Position numbers and translations under genes: made by a program. From contig NC_080719.1 of NCBI RefSeq assembly GCF_019097595.1, forward strand, positions 13,696,001 to 13,760,000: 64,000 nucleotides of DNA. Reading direction: 5' to 3'. Source of the DNA: Hemibagrus wyckioides. Its lineage: Eukaryota; Chordata; Actinopteri; Siluriformes; Bagridae. The notes under the pieces are model-generated. The model ran no database searches, was not told the origin of the DNA, and saw only the letters and a program-made list of their open reading frames with translations. Positions 34,946 through 48,552 of this stretch are shown here, in pieces; position 1 is the first letter of the stretch; each line of letters starts with the position of its first letter.

Positions 34946-36062
34946 CTACCACATCACACCAGCCTATCATTGATTAGTCTCCTAAAACAGCATGCTCCCA
35001 TTTGTTTTATTAGTTGAATAATCATGATTCTATTAAGCATGAAGCATAACCACATCGTTTATTTACCTTACTGTAAATGATGACAAGTTACTCCAATAAT
35101 ATTGAGAATCAAATTTGGATAAGGAATTAAGCTCGGCTTTAATGACCAGTGTCCTTCAGTGACACTGTATCAGCTCACTAGCACAAGGCCACATCTGTGT
35201 TCAGGCTACCAGACTGGGCCTGGCGGATTAATTATGATAAATCATTCACATACACACATACACACTCAATTATGACTTCCTCTTATAGCCAAGCTGCTCT
35301 TCATTGTTAGTGAAGGGTTTTTTTAAGTTCACAGACTGTTCACTGATTGGCGAAGTCAACAGTATCGCCATTAGACTTCTCTTTTACTGTAAATCTGTGG
35401 ACGACCTCCAGAGATATTAAGAACGTCGGAAATCAGCCGTTGTAGCTTTTTCAATTTGCCAAATATGTGCGGGATATTAGTTAGCGGTGCATATAATCAC
35501 CTATAATCACTGTTTATCCACTCATGGGAGGAGTGGAACTTTCATTACCACAGGTTGGATTTGGAAAAAAAAATATTTTTTAAATCTAAAATATCTGCTT
35601 TGAAAGGATTTGGACTTTGACCTCCAGAGGACTGGGGCAAGTCTCGGATTGCAAAGCTCGGATCATCCTCTTTAATCCCCACTCATTAAGGATGAACTGC
35701 ATGATAAAGCACTAGCAAAGTCCAGGAGCTGGAAAAAAAATAAAAAATCCCCACTGTGGATAAGTGGCAGCTTTGATGGCAAATTTAATAAATTACTGCT
35801 GATCAGTGCTTAGGCATATGCATTAACATGTAATGCTGATTACATTGGTTATGTGTGTTCAGTGGGAAAAAAGTGTTCGAAATGTTAATTACGGACAGTG
35901 GGAGGCTTTTACTGAAATGAAAATCAGAAGGGGTTTAATATTTTTGCAGTGGATCACAAGCATTGTCCAAAAATTTATACACTTTTATCTTTGATATCAA
36001 ACATGTTTGCTTCTTTAGCAGCGTTGGATTAAAATGATTAATGAATATGTTTTAAGTGTACC
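34946..36062. other. Unique noncoding stretch
   Basis: No transposon or gene. The part near 35130-35260 is complex and contains 'ggcggattaattatgataaa', a homeobox-type AT cluster. A possible conserved element, not proven. Confidence 0.35.
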
Positions 36063-36129
36063 CACACACACACACACACACACATACATCTTTTTTTTTC
36101 TCTTTTTTCTTTTTCTCTCTTTTTTGTTT
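36063..36129. repeat. (CA)n followed by T-rich tract
   Basis: (CA)11 and then 40 bp of T/C-only sequence. The Lys/Glu-rich frame on the opposite strand arises from this composition. Confidence 0.9.
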
Positions 36130-37135
36130 CTGCACCCCGCTGCTCTGTCTCTTTTCAGACATTTTCTTGTTGGATGCTTTTGCACTTTTAACTGTCGTTG
36201 TCTGTTCATTACACAGTGATGTTGTCTCCCACTGGACCACACCACTGATTTTTATAGAAAATGCAGTTATTTTACAACATCCATTTATTCCTAATGGCAT
36301 GCATGTTTGTGCATGTGGGCAAATGTCAACTGTTCGACTTTGGTTGGACATTTGGCTAATCCTTATAAGAAAAAAAAATGCAGCTTAAAAATAGAGCTTG
36401 GTTCCTCTGGTGAATGTTGGCACCTAGTACTGTTAGACATTTCTATTTTGCTAGGACATAAAGTTTCAAGTTAGACAACATTTGCCTAATCTATTCCTTC
36501 ACTCTAGAGTCTCGGAAATAGCGTGAAATGTCATGAACGTTCTCCATGCTCTGTTTAGAACAACTTCAATAAAGATGTCGGCATTCAAACCTTCTCCCAT
36601 GTCCCACAGCACGTTATTCAAGCAAACTGTTTTGTTCTGATTGCTCTGTTCACCCGCTGAGGCTCATGGTGTGACCTTCAGGTACGCAGAGACAGGCGAG
36701 ACCTTCCACATCCGCTTCTCCTCCTCAGCTGAAACAAAAATAACTCTCACTCTCCCCGCAGAGAGGACGTCTTAAATAAATTACCGCTACGCTATCCTCC
36801 AATGATGTGATCTTTGTTCCTGAGCAAATTAAAAATTTAAACCCATTTAGCAAGGTGCACAGAGTAACTTGAAACAGTGCCGTTGACAGCCATGATAATC
36901 CGCCAGAACCTTGACTTTGGCTCTTTGCAGGCGTCCTCTGAAACTGGAAGTAACAGAGAAAGAACACACGGCAGCTAATGTATTTATGCTCATGTATTTT
37001 TAAACTGATCATAAAGTCTGACTTGGGGTTTGCAGAAAATTCTTTGAAATGACATAAATAGTCAGTGAATGCTCTTTCATATCATTATGTCAAACTATTC
37101 TGTAAATATAAGACACCTTACACAAAACGTACTTT
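36130..37135. other. Unique noncoding stretch
   Basis: No gene or repeat recognised; frames of 60-110 codons here run through the microsatellite or are unrecognised. Confidence 0.4.
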
Positions 37136-37560
37136 CAGAAGGTGTCATTTTTTTAGAACAGCAGCTCTGACAATAGAGCAAATACAGGTTTAAATTAATG
37201 CACTCGTTCTAGCATGTTCTTGTTTCCATGGTAACAACTTAGACAGGAACTTGTATGGTAGACACTCCAGCTAAACGGATTAAAAATCATGTGTAATCAG
37301 TGACATGATGTTTTCTCTGATTAGATGCTTATTTTTGGAAAGTGAGAGGTAAATCTGTAACTTTTTAAATTTGTTTTCCGTAACATGACAATCTACATCT
37401 TATTAATTTCGAGAGAGAGAGGAGGAACGGCTGGTCATAGAACGACTGTTTATAGCTGCTATAACGTAAGTGATAACAGGAACTAGGTTTTTTATTATTT
37501 TTTCTGAAGTTTCTGAAGACTATGAATATGACTATAAATGATTAAATATGGAAAATCCTA
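37136..37560 (+). repeat. DR1 dispersed repeat, longest copy
   Basis: Contains 'gaaggtgtcatttttttaga', 'acagcagctctgacaataga', 'taaattaatgcactcgttct', 'tttccatggtaacaacttag', 'gacaggaacttgtatgg', 'gctccagc'-like 'actccagctaaacggattaa', a (GA)n patch at 37411-37419, and 'gactgtttatagctgctata' with 'taagtgataacaggaactag'. It serves as the reference for the other copies listed. Confidence 0.6.
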
Positions 37561-40500
37561 TTTTTTATTTTACATTTTTCTAGTTCATATAATCATCTCC
37601 ATTCTACTCAATGCGAATGTTCTAGTGCTTAATGAGTAACAGCATTCCTCTAAAAAAAAAATCTCATTTGTTTAAAATTCTAACTTATGTCAAATTTTAG
37701 GGTTTTCTTTTGACTCACCCTCAAAAATAAATACTGTCACAGTTTGGAAACTTGCTGTGGTATAAGACTAGGCATGCAGTTATAGAAACAAGGTTTAGAA
37801 AACTTATAAGTAACTCTGCATTGCGTAGCATCATACTCAATCGTCGATGAATTTCCAAAAAGCATAATTACTTGTACTGTCATCTTCTATTATCAGATAT
37901 CAATGTTACACACACTGTCAAGGAAAGCTTTTATCCAGGTGTACTTCATCATTTAGGGAAAAAAAAATAGTAAATATGAGTCAGTAAAAATGAAACACAG
38001 ACATATCAGAATTAAAGTGAAAGTGCTGTGTACAAAGAGGATATGCCAAGCAGATGAATATCGTCAGTTAGTCAGACAGCAAAGTGAAGTGAGACTACAC
38101 AAAAATGAGCGAGTCATCTGGTACGACAGTAAGAGTGCAATGCTTTAGGCCTCATGAGATGCGTGTTGGTACGAGTATCATTTCTGTCATACACCTGTTA
38201 TGAGTGACAAAAGAAGAACCTGTAATGAATTGGAGATAGTTTTGCTTGTCTGAACCAGCTATTATTATTCCTTTCAGATCCCTTTCTTCTTCAGGCTTCT
38301 ATCGCAGAAAACTAATTAGAAAAGAGTAGGGAAAAAAAAACTCATTATAAAAATTAAATCTTTCTCAGATAATGCGTCCTTCTCAGTAAATAGTTACCTG
38401 AATAAATGAGATTCAGCAGGAACTATATGACAAACCTTTTGTCCTCTGACCTTTGTTAATTAATCCATTATTCCAGATTCCATTATTTCGTCCCCAAAAA
38501 TAGCATCGAATCTGAACCTGCAGGTATGATACAGCATCACACGGCCATGGGAAGACTCTTCCCCTTCCTGCTTAATGTAAAAGCCTCTCTATGATCCATC
38601 AGCCTTGACCTTGATGGTGGCCCCGATAACTAAAAGCATGCTTGAGTGGCCGGGTTGAGATACGGCTGCTGTGTAGGGCGTCAGCTCGCGATGCTATCTC
38701 TCAGAGAGTGACAGCTCGTTCTCATCATTCTGAGAAAGAAAGGCTGAAATAGAGACGAATTAAGAGAAGAAGAGAGACAGAGAGAAAGAAAGAGACAGAG
38801 GTCCTCCTGTGGCCAGGGTCAGCAGAAGGCGCTTCTCTTCTCTTGGACTGCTGGATTAAACTAATCAAAACATGAATCCGACTGACAGCCCTGAAGGCAA
38901 CCCTGATGGCCCCTTTACCTCCTCTGAGGGGATAATGAGGACCAGGAGGCTTGCAGATGTGTTTCCCACACCCTTACTTACCCCATTGATCACAGAAAAA
39001 GGGCTAATATTGGAGACTTCTACTTCTTCAGACAGCCAATCAAGGCCACATGTCATTTATTTATTTATTTTTACCATACCGGGGGATGTTTAGCAGTCAC
39101 ATCGGGGTAACAGACTGCCTGTAGTATAGGGGTATTTTCTCCTGTTACCTATGAAGAAATTGTTCTCCATAGAAAATGTAAGAAAATAACGCAAAATTAC
39201 ACTATTTCTGTAGAAGGCTAGGGAATATTGTAACCCTTAATAAGCTCAAGCCAGGAACTTAGCAAAATACCAACCTAGCAATCTGAACAACCTAAGGTGG
39301 AAAAAATGACCGTAAATGCAGGGCTAATCTCCAGATTGTAGGACATACAGCTGGTCCTTTCACTAAACTTGATTTTTTTCCCACAATTTGCCAAATGTAA
39401 ATAGACAAATTACATTCATAAATAAACAGAATGAATAAAACACTTGGGGACATGCTCTTACATGGAAGTAATCATGTGATGCAAGGCAACATTATTGTTT
39501 CTCCTGGAAAAAAAACACCTGAAATGTAAATTTTCCATCTAGGGAGACTGAGGCCAATTATCGGGGTGGATTGGCCACCCAGAGCTCATGTTGCAAAGCC
39601 ATATGCAAAAATTGTGTAGCACCACAGCAGTAAAGCAAGTTTTACAGAACCATCTGGAAGGAAACAGACCTGGTGCCTCATTTAATGCTAACACACTAAA
39701 CTTTTCTCTCCTCCACTATTATTCTTGTATTCAGTGCAGTAGGTATCATGGCATATTAAATGAAATCCTCAGTCTAAAAGGGATTTGAAAGTGCGATTAG
39801 CCACAAAAGTGGTGCAAATTAGCATTTCCTTCAACAAGGATCAAACCTGTAAGCATACTAGGAATCAGATCTTCATATCACAGTGTGAAAACAGAATAAA
39901 AACTCAGGAGAGCAGGAGTGATAGAGGTGTAATCTGGATGGAGTAAACAAATAATAATAATAAAAAAAAACATGTACAGGAATTACTTCTCCATCTGTCT
40001 GAGCTGAATGCTGATGCCACAGCGTAGCAAACTCTTGCGTCAGTAAATCCAGCAATCATAGTTCACAATATGGGTTAGATCATTAGGAGTGAGACTGAGC
40101 TTTTCTCACACACTGCCTCACCATGAGCCGTCATCCGAGCACACACTCTCCCACACTGATTGAAATGGAGACTTTAGCGCGCAACGGCTAACTTCAGCTC
40201 AGCTTTTTCATTCATTCACATATTGATTAGCATGGCTTTACTCTGCAAGGCCCTTTCAATTACTTATTACTCAAAAAAGTGGACACAAAACCACAACACA
40301 CTCACTGCTGTTTACTTTTTCATTGGCCTTTATGGAGTGATCATTAGCTTTGATAGCGCTCTCTCAGGAACGTTCATCATGTGCATGAATAAACACTAAC
40401 TAAAGAGCAAGCAGATTATCTGATCTCCCAAAAGCCCTCCAGTGTCGAATCGATCCTGAAAGATTTTCTCCTTGATAAAAATAAAAAACATGCAGGACAC

Positions 40501-41530
40501 AATGTGGTTAGATTTTATTTATATTTTCTCTATTACTAACCACTGCTATTCTGTTTTCATCTAAAGGACTGGAAAAGACCCTGTACTGTAATCTGATCAT
40601 TTTAATCTAAGAAGGAACAAGTCTTATTATAATAAAATACTATAGCTAAAGAAGCAGATATATGGATAAATATGCTGTATATCTGTTTGCTTTGTGCACA
40701 ACTCATTCATATTAATCACTTGACCTAAAAACCCCAAAACAAAACAAAACAAAACATGTTTTTCCCATAGTTGTTAAAATGGCATTTGTTAATGACATTT
40801 ACACTCCTGTGGGTGAAAAAAACACAATCTAACCCCACCCTTGAATACTATCAAGCGAAAAAAAAAAAAAAAAACGCCTGTAATGACAACCTGAAATCAA
40901 TCCCACCATCATCCCTCCACCCCACCCTGCTGTGCAATATTCATCAGCATCAATCAAAGAATCAATATATGGAATTTTTCCATCCAAATTGAATTGTATT
41001 GACCAGCTCTCAAGCGCCCATACTTGACTACACCACATAAGCACATATGAATACATGTATTAACCTCCATGCACTGCTGATGAAAAACATTTGTCCTGTT
41101 ATTTTAGAAACTTCATGTGCTTACCTGGAACCTTGGCTACATCTATACACTGAAGTATTACTAAAACCTTTTACCTTCTTTACTCTTTCTTCTCTCACCA
41201 CTTTTGTGTGAAACTCCTGAGCCTGTTTCACTGCATAGAGATAAAACAGGCATTATGAATTCCATTGTTGTTAATGATATATAATGACTGTATCTTCGGT
41301 ACCTATAATTTTAAATACCCGTCAGAAAATGCATAGCTATAAGAAAAGCCACCTAGTCTTAAACCACAAAACCACCAACCACAAGACCACCTGGCTACTC
41401 CAGACAAAACAAAAGTGAAAAAAAGAAAAAAGGTCAGGCTCAGTGATAAACAAAGTGGCATTAGCAAGACTCCTCAAGACTTGAAAGAAAAGAGCATTTT
41501 AACAAACATTCTTTATCAAACTTCTTTCTT
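37561..41530. other. Noncoding stretch with minor repeats
   Basis: Contains a GA-rich patch (38763-38798), an (ATTT)n (39055-39071), a (CAAAA)n (40735-40755) and a poly(A) (40858-40874). A 73-codon frame at 38872-39093 (MNPTDSPEGNPDG..) is Pro/Ser/Thr-rich but unrecognised. A lone 'gaataaaacacttgggga' at about 39435 echoes DR1. No gene seen. Confidence 0.4.
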
Positions 41531-42085
41531 CATCAAACACCACCATTCTTATCATCAAACACCATCAGATTCCATCAAACACAACCATTTTACCATCAAA
41601 TACCATCAGTTTCTATGAAACACCATCAGATTCCATCAAACACTACCATTCTTACCATCAAACACCATCAGATTCCATCAAACACTACCTACCATCAAAC
41701 ACCATCAGTTTCCATCAAACACCACAATATTACCATCAAACACCATCAGTTTCCATCAAACACCACCATTCCTACCATCAAACACCATCAGTTTCCATCA
41801 AAGGTCAACATTCTTGCCATCAAATACCATCAGTTTTGTTACTATCAAACATTAATATTGTTCAAATACCAACATTTTCCAACAATCTCCAAATTTTTTT
41901 AACATTAACCAGAAATATTCTTCACGAAACACCAGTCTCTGTCAACCCCCAACAGTTCCAATTAAACACCATCAATCACAAATATTCCACTAAATACCAA
42001 CAAATTTCATCAAACACCAACATTCTCAAAATCAAATACTAACAGTGTTCATTAAATACTAACATTCATCAACAAATACCAAAAT
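41531..42085. repeat. CATCAAACACCA minisatellite, locus 1
   Basis: Units of 'catcaaacaccatcag(a/t)ttc' (about 21 bp) alternate with 'catcaaacaccaccattctta'-type units, best ordered at 41531-41835 and decaying to 42085. The plus strand has almost no G. The open frames here have an HHQ(I/F)PSNT-like periodicity and are repeat artefacts. Confidence 0.9.
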
Positions 42086-43510
42086 TCTTTAGGACTGACA
42101 CTGGAGATTACTTGTAAATGTTAAATGAACAACTCCTTACAGAAACATTAACAGTTATAGAATTTCCTTTGCTAAATACACTTAATAAAAAACATTTAAT
42201 TATTGGTCTTAGATTATATATCGTACTCCATATGTCCATGTCCCTGTGAATAGGCTATGAATAATTTACTGTTGATAAGCAAAAGCCTATTAGAAGGAAC
42301 ATATTGTGCTCATCTTAGGTAACTGTACATTTCATTCTCCTTCATACTCGTCTTAAAATAGCACATTTTACAGAGAATCCAACTTTCAGCTTTACTGAAA
42401 GTACAAAAATACCTGAGTCTGGTAGTTAATTAAGTGTTTTTTCCTCACTACACATCTCTAAAGATGTGCATCACTTACCCATCAATCTCGATAAGCTCAA
42501 ACCTGAAAGAGCGCAGAGTAAAAGTGCTTTCAAAGATGAGCAGAAAGGCAGCGGCCATTACCATAAGTGGGATGCAACTCATCTAAATTCAATTTCCAGC
42601 ATTTCAAACGAGCAACGTGTAAAACGAGGCATTTATGTGGATTGATCTTCTCTCTGTATATCTTGTCCAGTCGTGCTTATTTGTACTCCTCAGTAGTGGT
42701 AATCATTCCTACTTGGCTCCTCTCTCACCTCTTGTCAAAAGTAGAAATATATGGCGCTTATCTCCACAACATTGACATCCTGCTAAAATATATAGCACTG
42801 CTATAGGATTCCTGCTCATCCATCATCGTATTTCCATCCTATTTGTCACTCATATGAATTCACAGATGCAATCGATAACGACTTAACAAATGCCGCCACA
42901 CGTGTTTGTCAATAGTTGACACATCTATCTGTGTGATTTTAGAACACACTACAGGATATAAAGTCAACACAAAGGAGTGCATTAAACACCCAGTGTGACA
43001 CTTTGAAGGTATGGAAGTCCTTGGGCGACTAGGCCACACGCTGGATTAATCCAAGATGGAGTGTTATGACCAAGTCTTGCACCGCTGACACCAAGTCCCC
43101 CAACATTGTTCGCATGATTTACTTTTCTTTGGCCTCATAAAAACCTCTTGGAAAATTGGGATTATACAGCAAGTGATTGTTAGCAAAACATAAGGAATAC
43201 AAAATCATTAATCAGAAAGCTCAGATTGGACCATATGCCTTCATCCTTACATACTACAATTGATCACATAACACTTATGGCTTATTTTTATGTTGGCACC
43301 CAAAGCCTGCCTTCTCTTTCCAACAAGCACAGATAATCTGGATAGTTTTCTTACCTGGTATGTATGATAAGATTGACATTTTGGTTATTGTTATCATACT
43401 AGGATACTGCATACTTCTCTGTCCCTAGCTACAAACTCCAGCTTCTCATGGGAAGCCACAGACGTTCCCAAGTCAACAGGTCCTTGGTATACATTACTGG
43501 GTCAATATCC
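42086..43510. other. Unique noncoding stretch
   Basis: No gene or repeat recognised. Confidence 0.4.
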
Positions 43511-43692
43511 AGCTCAGTCATTAAGATGTTGGACTACTGATCGGAAGGTTGTGAGTTCAAATCGAAAGACTGACCAAGTTCCCACTACTGACAGCTGGAG
43601 CAAGGCCCTTAACCCTCAACTGCTCAGTTGTAGAAATGAAATAAAGTTGCTCTGAATAAGGGTGTTTGTCAAATGCCATGAATGTAAATGTG
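43511..43692 (+). repeat. tRNA-derived SINE
   Basis: Box A-like 'agctcagtcattaagatgtt' and box B-like 'gtgagttcaaatc' are followed by 'gcaaggcccttaaccctcaa', 'ctgctcagttgtagaaatga' and the tail 'ctctgaataagggtgtttgt' ending 'gaatgtaaatg'. It is the most complete copy of the family seen at 3.6 kb and is transcription-competent in layout, though diverged. Confidence 0.85.
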
Positions 43693-46638
43693 CCTGATAA
43701 CACTCTACGAGTGGGCAATCCTTATAAGGTGCCCAAACCACCTCACCCAGCTACTGCCAATTGAAATGAGCAACAGTGCTATTCTGTCTGAGACTCCCAG
43801 ATTGTTAAAGCTCCTCACAGTGGGTAAGTCCAGCAGCCCTACAGAGGAACCTTTTTCCCACTGTCTGTACATCTTATTCTTTTAGAAACTACCTACAGCT
43901 CATGACTATGGTTAAAGACAAGGATATAGCCTGACAGGTAAAGAGTGAGCTTCCACACACCACAAACTGAGCACCTGCTTGACCACCACAGACCTGTACC
44001 GTGACTGTAACTCTGCTGAGGCTAACTTGATTTGTTTTTCAGTTTGACTTTTGCAATCCAAATATCAATGAGGCTCGCAATATGCAAATGGATATTCTAA
44101 CATATCGTAATTAGTTATTGTCTTGCTTACACATCTTCACCAACCTCAGAGGCTCCAGTTTCATTTTCTTACTGTCCTAAGAACTCTTGGTGTCAACAAT
44201 GTCCAAAAATAATGACTTTTTGATTAGTTATAATTAACAGTTTATTGATTAGTTATCTTGAATTATCCATGACATCACATGTTCACCAGTTAAATACATA
44301 TTGTGATTACTATGTGTAGCAATATAATCATCGACATAATCATTTCGGCATTGGAGTGATCACTTAAAAGCAACTTTTGGTGTTGAGCTGACCTTAACAA
44401 TTTTACGGCCTTGCATTCCTGCAGATCAGTGCCAGGATCTTGTGTCAGTTGTTGCTGAAAGATGATGCAGGAACATAACCAAGCCTGCTAGTAATGTTAC
44501 TGCAGAGGTATCCTCCCTAACAGAGGATAAGAGGATTAGCCATATATTATCAGCCCCAGGGGGGCATTAGCCTGTTTAAAAGGGCAGGACCTTCCGCTTT
44601 TGTTATGACACAGTAATGGAAGAGCACTGCTGCGGTGGCAGGGAGAGGCAGGGCCAAGGTCAAACGCCGAGTGCATGTTGCTGTTTCTCTTCACAGAGCG
44701 GGCCTCTTGTTTTATTGACCCCTGTCAGCGGTCGATGGCATACAGACCTCTTCAGAGCTCCATATGGACAAAGAAACAATATGGACCATTCTTAGATGGT
44801 TACCACTGGCAACATACCATGGTCCTTCCTGACATTTTACTTTCTTTTTTTTGTAATAATGTATGTATAATGTATTGATTTCAGAACAGGTTCAAATTCA
44901 CATGCCCATGTTTTACCCTTTATCTGAGTGACATTCAATTTTCTGTCTCAACAGTGCTTGGTTTCGTTGGTGAATAATGCATCAAGTAAAGACAATTACT
45001 GATTCTGTGCTTAAGAGGCCCACTAAGGACATTGCCATGTGTTCTCCTGGGCTGGCATTAGAAGCGATAGAAGACACTGTTTAGGCTCGGGCAATAAAAA
45101 GTTGTTATTGAGACTTTACTGGAGGGCAGACTGACAATCACTGTCAGTCACAGTGAGAGGGAATGAAGGGTGGAGGACAAGGACCCCTGGCGAGACTATG
45201 CAGCTGTGCTTTGGCAGGGAAACACAGGCCATTCATAGCTCTAGAAGAGGCAGGAAATTCCCCACTAGCACTCTAGCAACAGGGCATGAAGAGGGCGGCC
45301 ACAAAGTCCACTCTACACAATACGGGTTAGTTAGAGAAACCTGAGTCAGCCGTCTTGCTACATTCAGCTCTGGGGGGCCAAGCATGGGGAAGGGGATTCA
45401 GACCTTCAGCAAATACCTATTTCTGCTCTTTTTTTTGCCTGTGCTTTCTCATCAAGTAACATGACCAAAGAAAGAAAATTAGCCACAGTCTGGATACAAT
45501 GGTAAATGCAAAAGAATAATAAAATTCAAATTTTTTAATAATAAAAATGAGCCTCACAAGGTTGTCCTGCTCCATTTCATATATGATAAATTGTACAAAC
45601 ACACTATTCATTAGGCATTTGGCCTAACATTCTGATTTTTTGACCTCTGTCCTTTTAATGACCCTGCCTTCCCATACATAAACAGACGCATGTTCGGCTT
45701 GCACACTCCCTCACCATTCGGTAGTCAATAATTTTGAAGGAGCACCTCCCCAGGGAAGCGACAGGCAATCTTGTGCATCTAAGAGCTCTGTGCAATGAAA
45801 CAGCTTGTGATTGCATTCGACCGAGCCTTAAAAAGACGTAATACATCAAACGGGCAACAGATAAAAAGCCATCGCAGGCAAGTTAATCAGCCAAGTGCCT
45901 TTCATGGCTGCGTATCCATTTGTCTCAATATTATAAATAAGGTCTCTGACACCAACTTTTATTGAAAACGCATAACTGTAAATAACTACATAGCTAACAA
46001 TACCCTTTGAAATTGCTCCTGAGGTTTCAGGCTGGCTTGAAAATGTTACCCTTTCTTTTTCTTCACAAAGTGTGGGGAAGCGATAACAAGACCTCAAGGC
46101 CATGAATCACTTTCTGTTAATCGGCACGCTTTAATACTCCATCTACAAAAACATACATAAGCTCCCACAAATATGGGCAATCATTAGCATAGTTCAGAAT
46201 ATTAAAATACCACGCCTCTCTTGCCTTCTATTTCATGGCTGATAAAAACTGTAATGGTGGCCTCTAACAAACAGCATGACAAAACTCCACCACTCTCCAA
46301 ATCTGGCTTTTCAATCAGCTAAGAGCCACAAGAGGTTCACAGCCATGAAAAACAATGGAAAAGATCAATGAAAGTAATTTCTAATTTCACCCTCGGCTGA
46401 GGGCTGACAAACAGTGAGGCGCACCACAAAGACTTTACTTTAATTGGATCATATACCAAATCATGTTTGGGGCCAGGCTGTACCTTGCATTTTTAACAAG
46501 TGCATAACAAACTTTGCAGTAATCAAGGAATTTCATGATATGGTATTGCCTCAATATCATTTTGGCTAACAAATAAAAAAAATCCAAAATTCCAATTTTG
46601 TGTGTTGTCTTCATTCTTTTGTATGTTGTATTCTCTAC
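43693..46638. other. Unique noncoding stretch
   Basis: No transposon, tandem repeat or recognisable open frame. The part at about 45040-45400 is less AT-rich and complex. Confidence 0.4.
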
Positions 46639-46857
46639 CGAACACCAGCATCATTCATCAGACAATCCTATTCTCCATCAACACACCAAGGTTCATACCA
46701 TCACACACTAACATTCACCATCAAACACCAAAATTCCTCATCAAACAGCAGCAATCTTACCACCAAACACCAAAATTTTTCATATTTTTTCATCAAACAC
46801 CAATGTTCCCGAACAAACACCAAAATTCTTCATCAAACAGCAACACCAGCATTCTCT
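46639..46857. repeat. CATCAAACACCA minisatellite, locus 2
   Basis: Repeated 'catcaaacaccaaaattc' and 'catcaaacagcag' units, clearly of the same sequence family as locus 1 five kilobases upstream but with a different dominant variant (..accaaaattc..). G-poor on the plus strand as in locus 1. Confidence 0.85.
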
Positions 46858-48374
46858 ATGAAGCCCTTAATGTTAGCATGTGGATAATTTTTTTTTGATA
46901 AATATGAACCTGTGTAAATGGGTTAGAACATTGAAGAACATTGGTAAAACAAAACAAGCAAGCTTCATCTTTCAAAAAGAGCAGAAGCACACAACCTTGG
47001 CCTCGGTATTCCTGACAATTTTAACCTGGCTGAGTGGAGTAGTGATGAGAAGCTGAGTGTACAAGGCCCTTTAACTGGCGCCATTGGAGGCTGCACCGAA
47101 TTACACTCCACTCAATATGGTGACACAATATGTTGCTCAAGGATACGACCCCTCCTCCTTGTTCCTGTCTTGGATAATGAGCCTTGAGTGTGGAGGCTCC
47201 TCAGACGAATCTCGACCTTTTTTTTTTTTTTTTCATTTTCTTTTCTTTTCAGTTACATCCTGCTTCAAATTGTACAAAAAATAGTCAGGATTGTCATGTC
47301 TGTGATCTTTTAGAAGAAGAATCAACAACAAAACCATGATTATAGTTTGGTAAATGAGACAATATAAGCAAACTGTAATTAACTAATTAAAAAAAACCTA
47401 GCACAAATATATTTTGAAAAATGAGAGTGGACAACCTATAATAAAAACTCATTACCTCAAACAGCTTCCAGAAAATGCAAGCCTGGCTCTGGATTTGCTT
47501 TTATCCTTCCACCCTAGATGATACTCTCCAGAGTCAGAAAGCTTTTGTTGGCCAAGACACAACCAGCAAAACACAAACCGTGTTTGACAGCTAGCTATTG
47601 GGGTGATGACCCAGTGGAGCTCAAAGGAGTGTGAGAGCAAAGTAAGAAGGCCAAGAGAGTGGACTTGCTGTTTCAAAAAGCACTTTCCTTCTCCTCGTTC
47701 TTACTCTATGAACTGGATAGATAACGTGCCAGCTGAATTATTAATTAGCTGTCCACAAGGAGTCAGAATCTCTGGGAAATTATCATGGAGAAGGTCAACC
47801 CCAGGGCCAGGTCTCAGCTCAGCAGAAGCCACTCATTCTTCCTGCTTTACCCACCGGCACACAAGCACACAGTAAATGAAAATGCTTTAGAATGCAGGCA
47901 TTCTCATAAATGGTAGTTTTACTCTTTTGCTGCAAAATGAATCCAGTGAAGCTTCTTGCGTATATCACTGCATGCAGAAATTAGAGGCAACGGTTTCTTT
48001 GTCACGGTGTGTGTCAATAACAAGTAAAATGACTCTAGTACAATTTCTTTGTTGCAATCATATTGCTTCAATTACTTATGCACTTTTGGTTAATATTATT
48101 TTATTTTTGCTGCAATTGCGATTTGTTACAATCTCTCTTCTTGTTACACATGTGGTTGTCTGTTTCTGTCCGACCCAAAAAGCATAACCAAAGGAAATCT
48201 CACAAGCCTTTGACAATTGACAACACTACCTTAACTCAAAATAAAGTTGAGTTACTTAATACCTATCAGTCCTACATTTTTCTTATCTAGCTAGTTTTTA
48301 AAAAGTCCACTTGAAAGTCCACTGAGCTTTGACCAGATAAAGCCCTGTGATAGGACCCCACCTAAGAGGGAAGG
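46858..48374. other. Unique noncoding stretch
   Basis: Poly(T) at about 47219-47233. Frames of 66-90 codons at 47084-47875 have no recognisable domain. No gene. Confidence 0.4.
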
Positions 48375-48383
48375 TATAAATAG
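48375..48383 (+). promoter_or_regulatory. TATA-like box
   Basis: TATAAATAG, a strong TATA consensus, preceded by the less AT-rich 'aggaccccacctaagaggga'. It lies 178 bp upstream of the ATG of the short frame at 48553. In AT-rich DNA such words also arise by chance. Confidence 0.2.
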
Positions 48384-48552
48384 AAATTAGCTGTTGAATT
48401 GACTTTGAGCAGGTTAGAGCCTTGAGAATCTCTGCTGTAATGAGATGACAAGAAAGTTGCAGGCCCTAGCACTTAAATCCCACCAAGTACATCAGCGTCC
48501 ATCAGACTCGCAGGAAGGAGGAAGCAAAGGCTCTTAACTGCTCTTAGTCAAC

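Noticed and set aside
36052..36388. Lys/Glu-rich and Phe-rich frames on both strands
   Set aside because: Come from the (CA)n plus T-rich tract; opposite-strand frames of the same repeat.
41531..42085. CRISPR array
   Set aside because: Units are short, imperfect and contiguous without unique spacers, in a eukaryotic genome context; it is a minisatellite.
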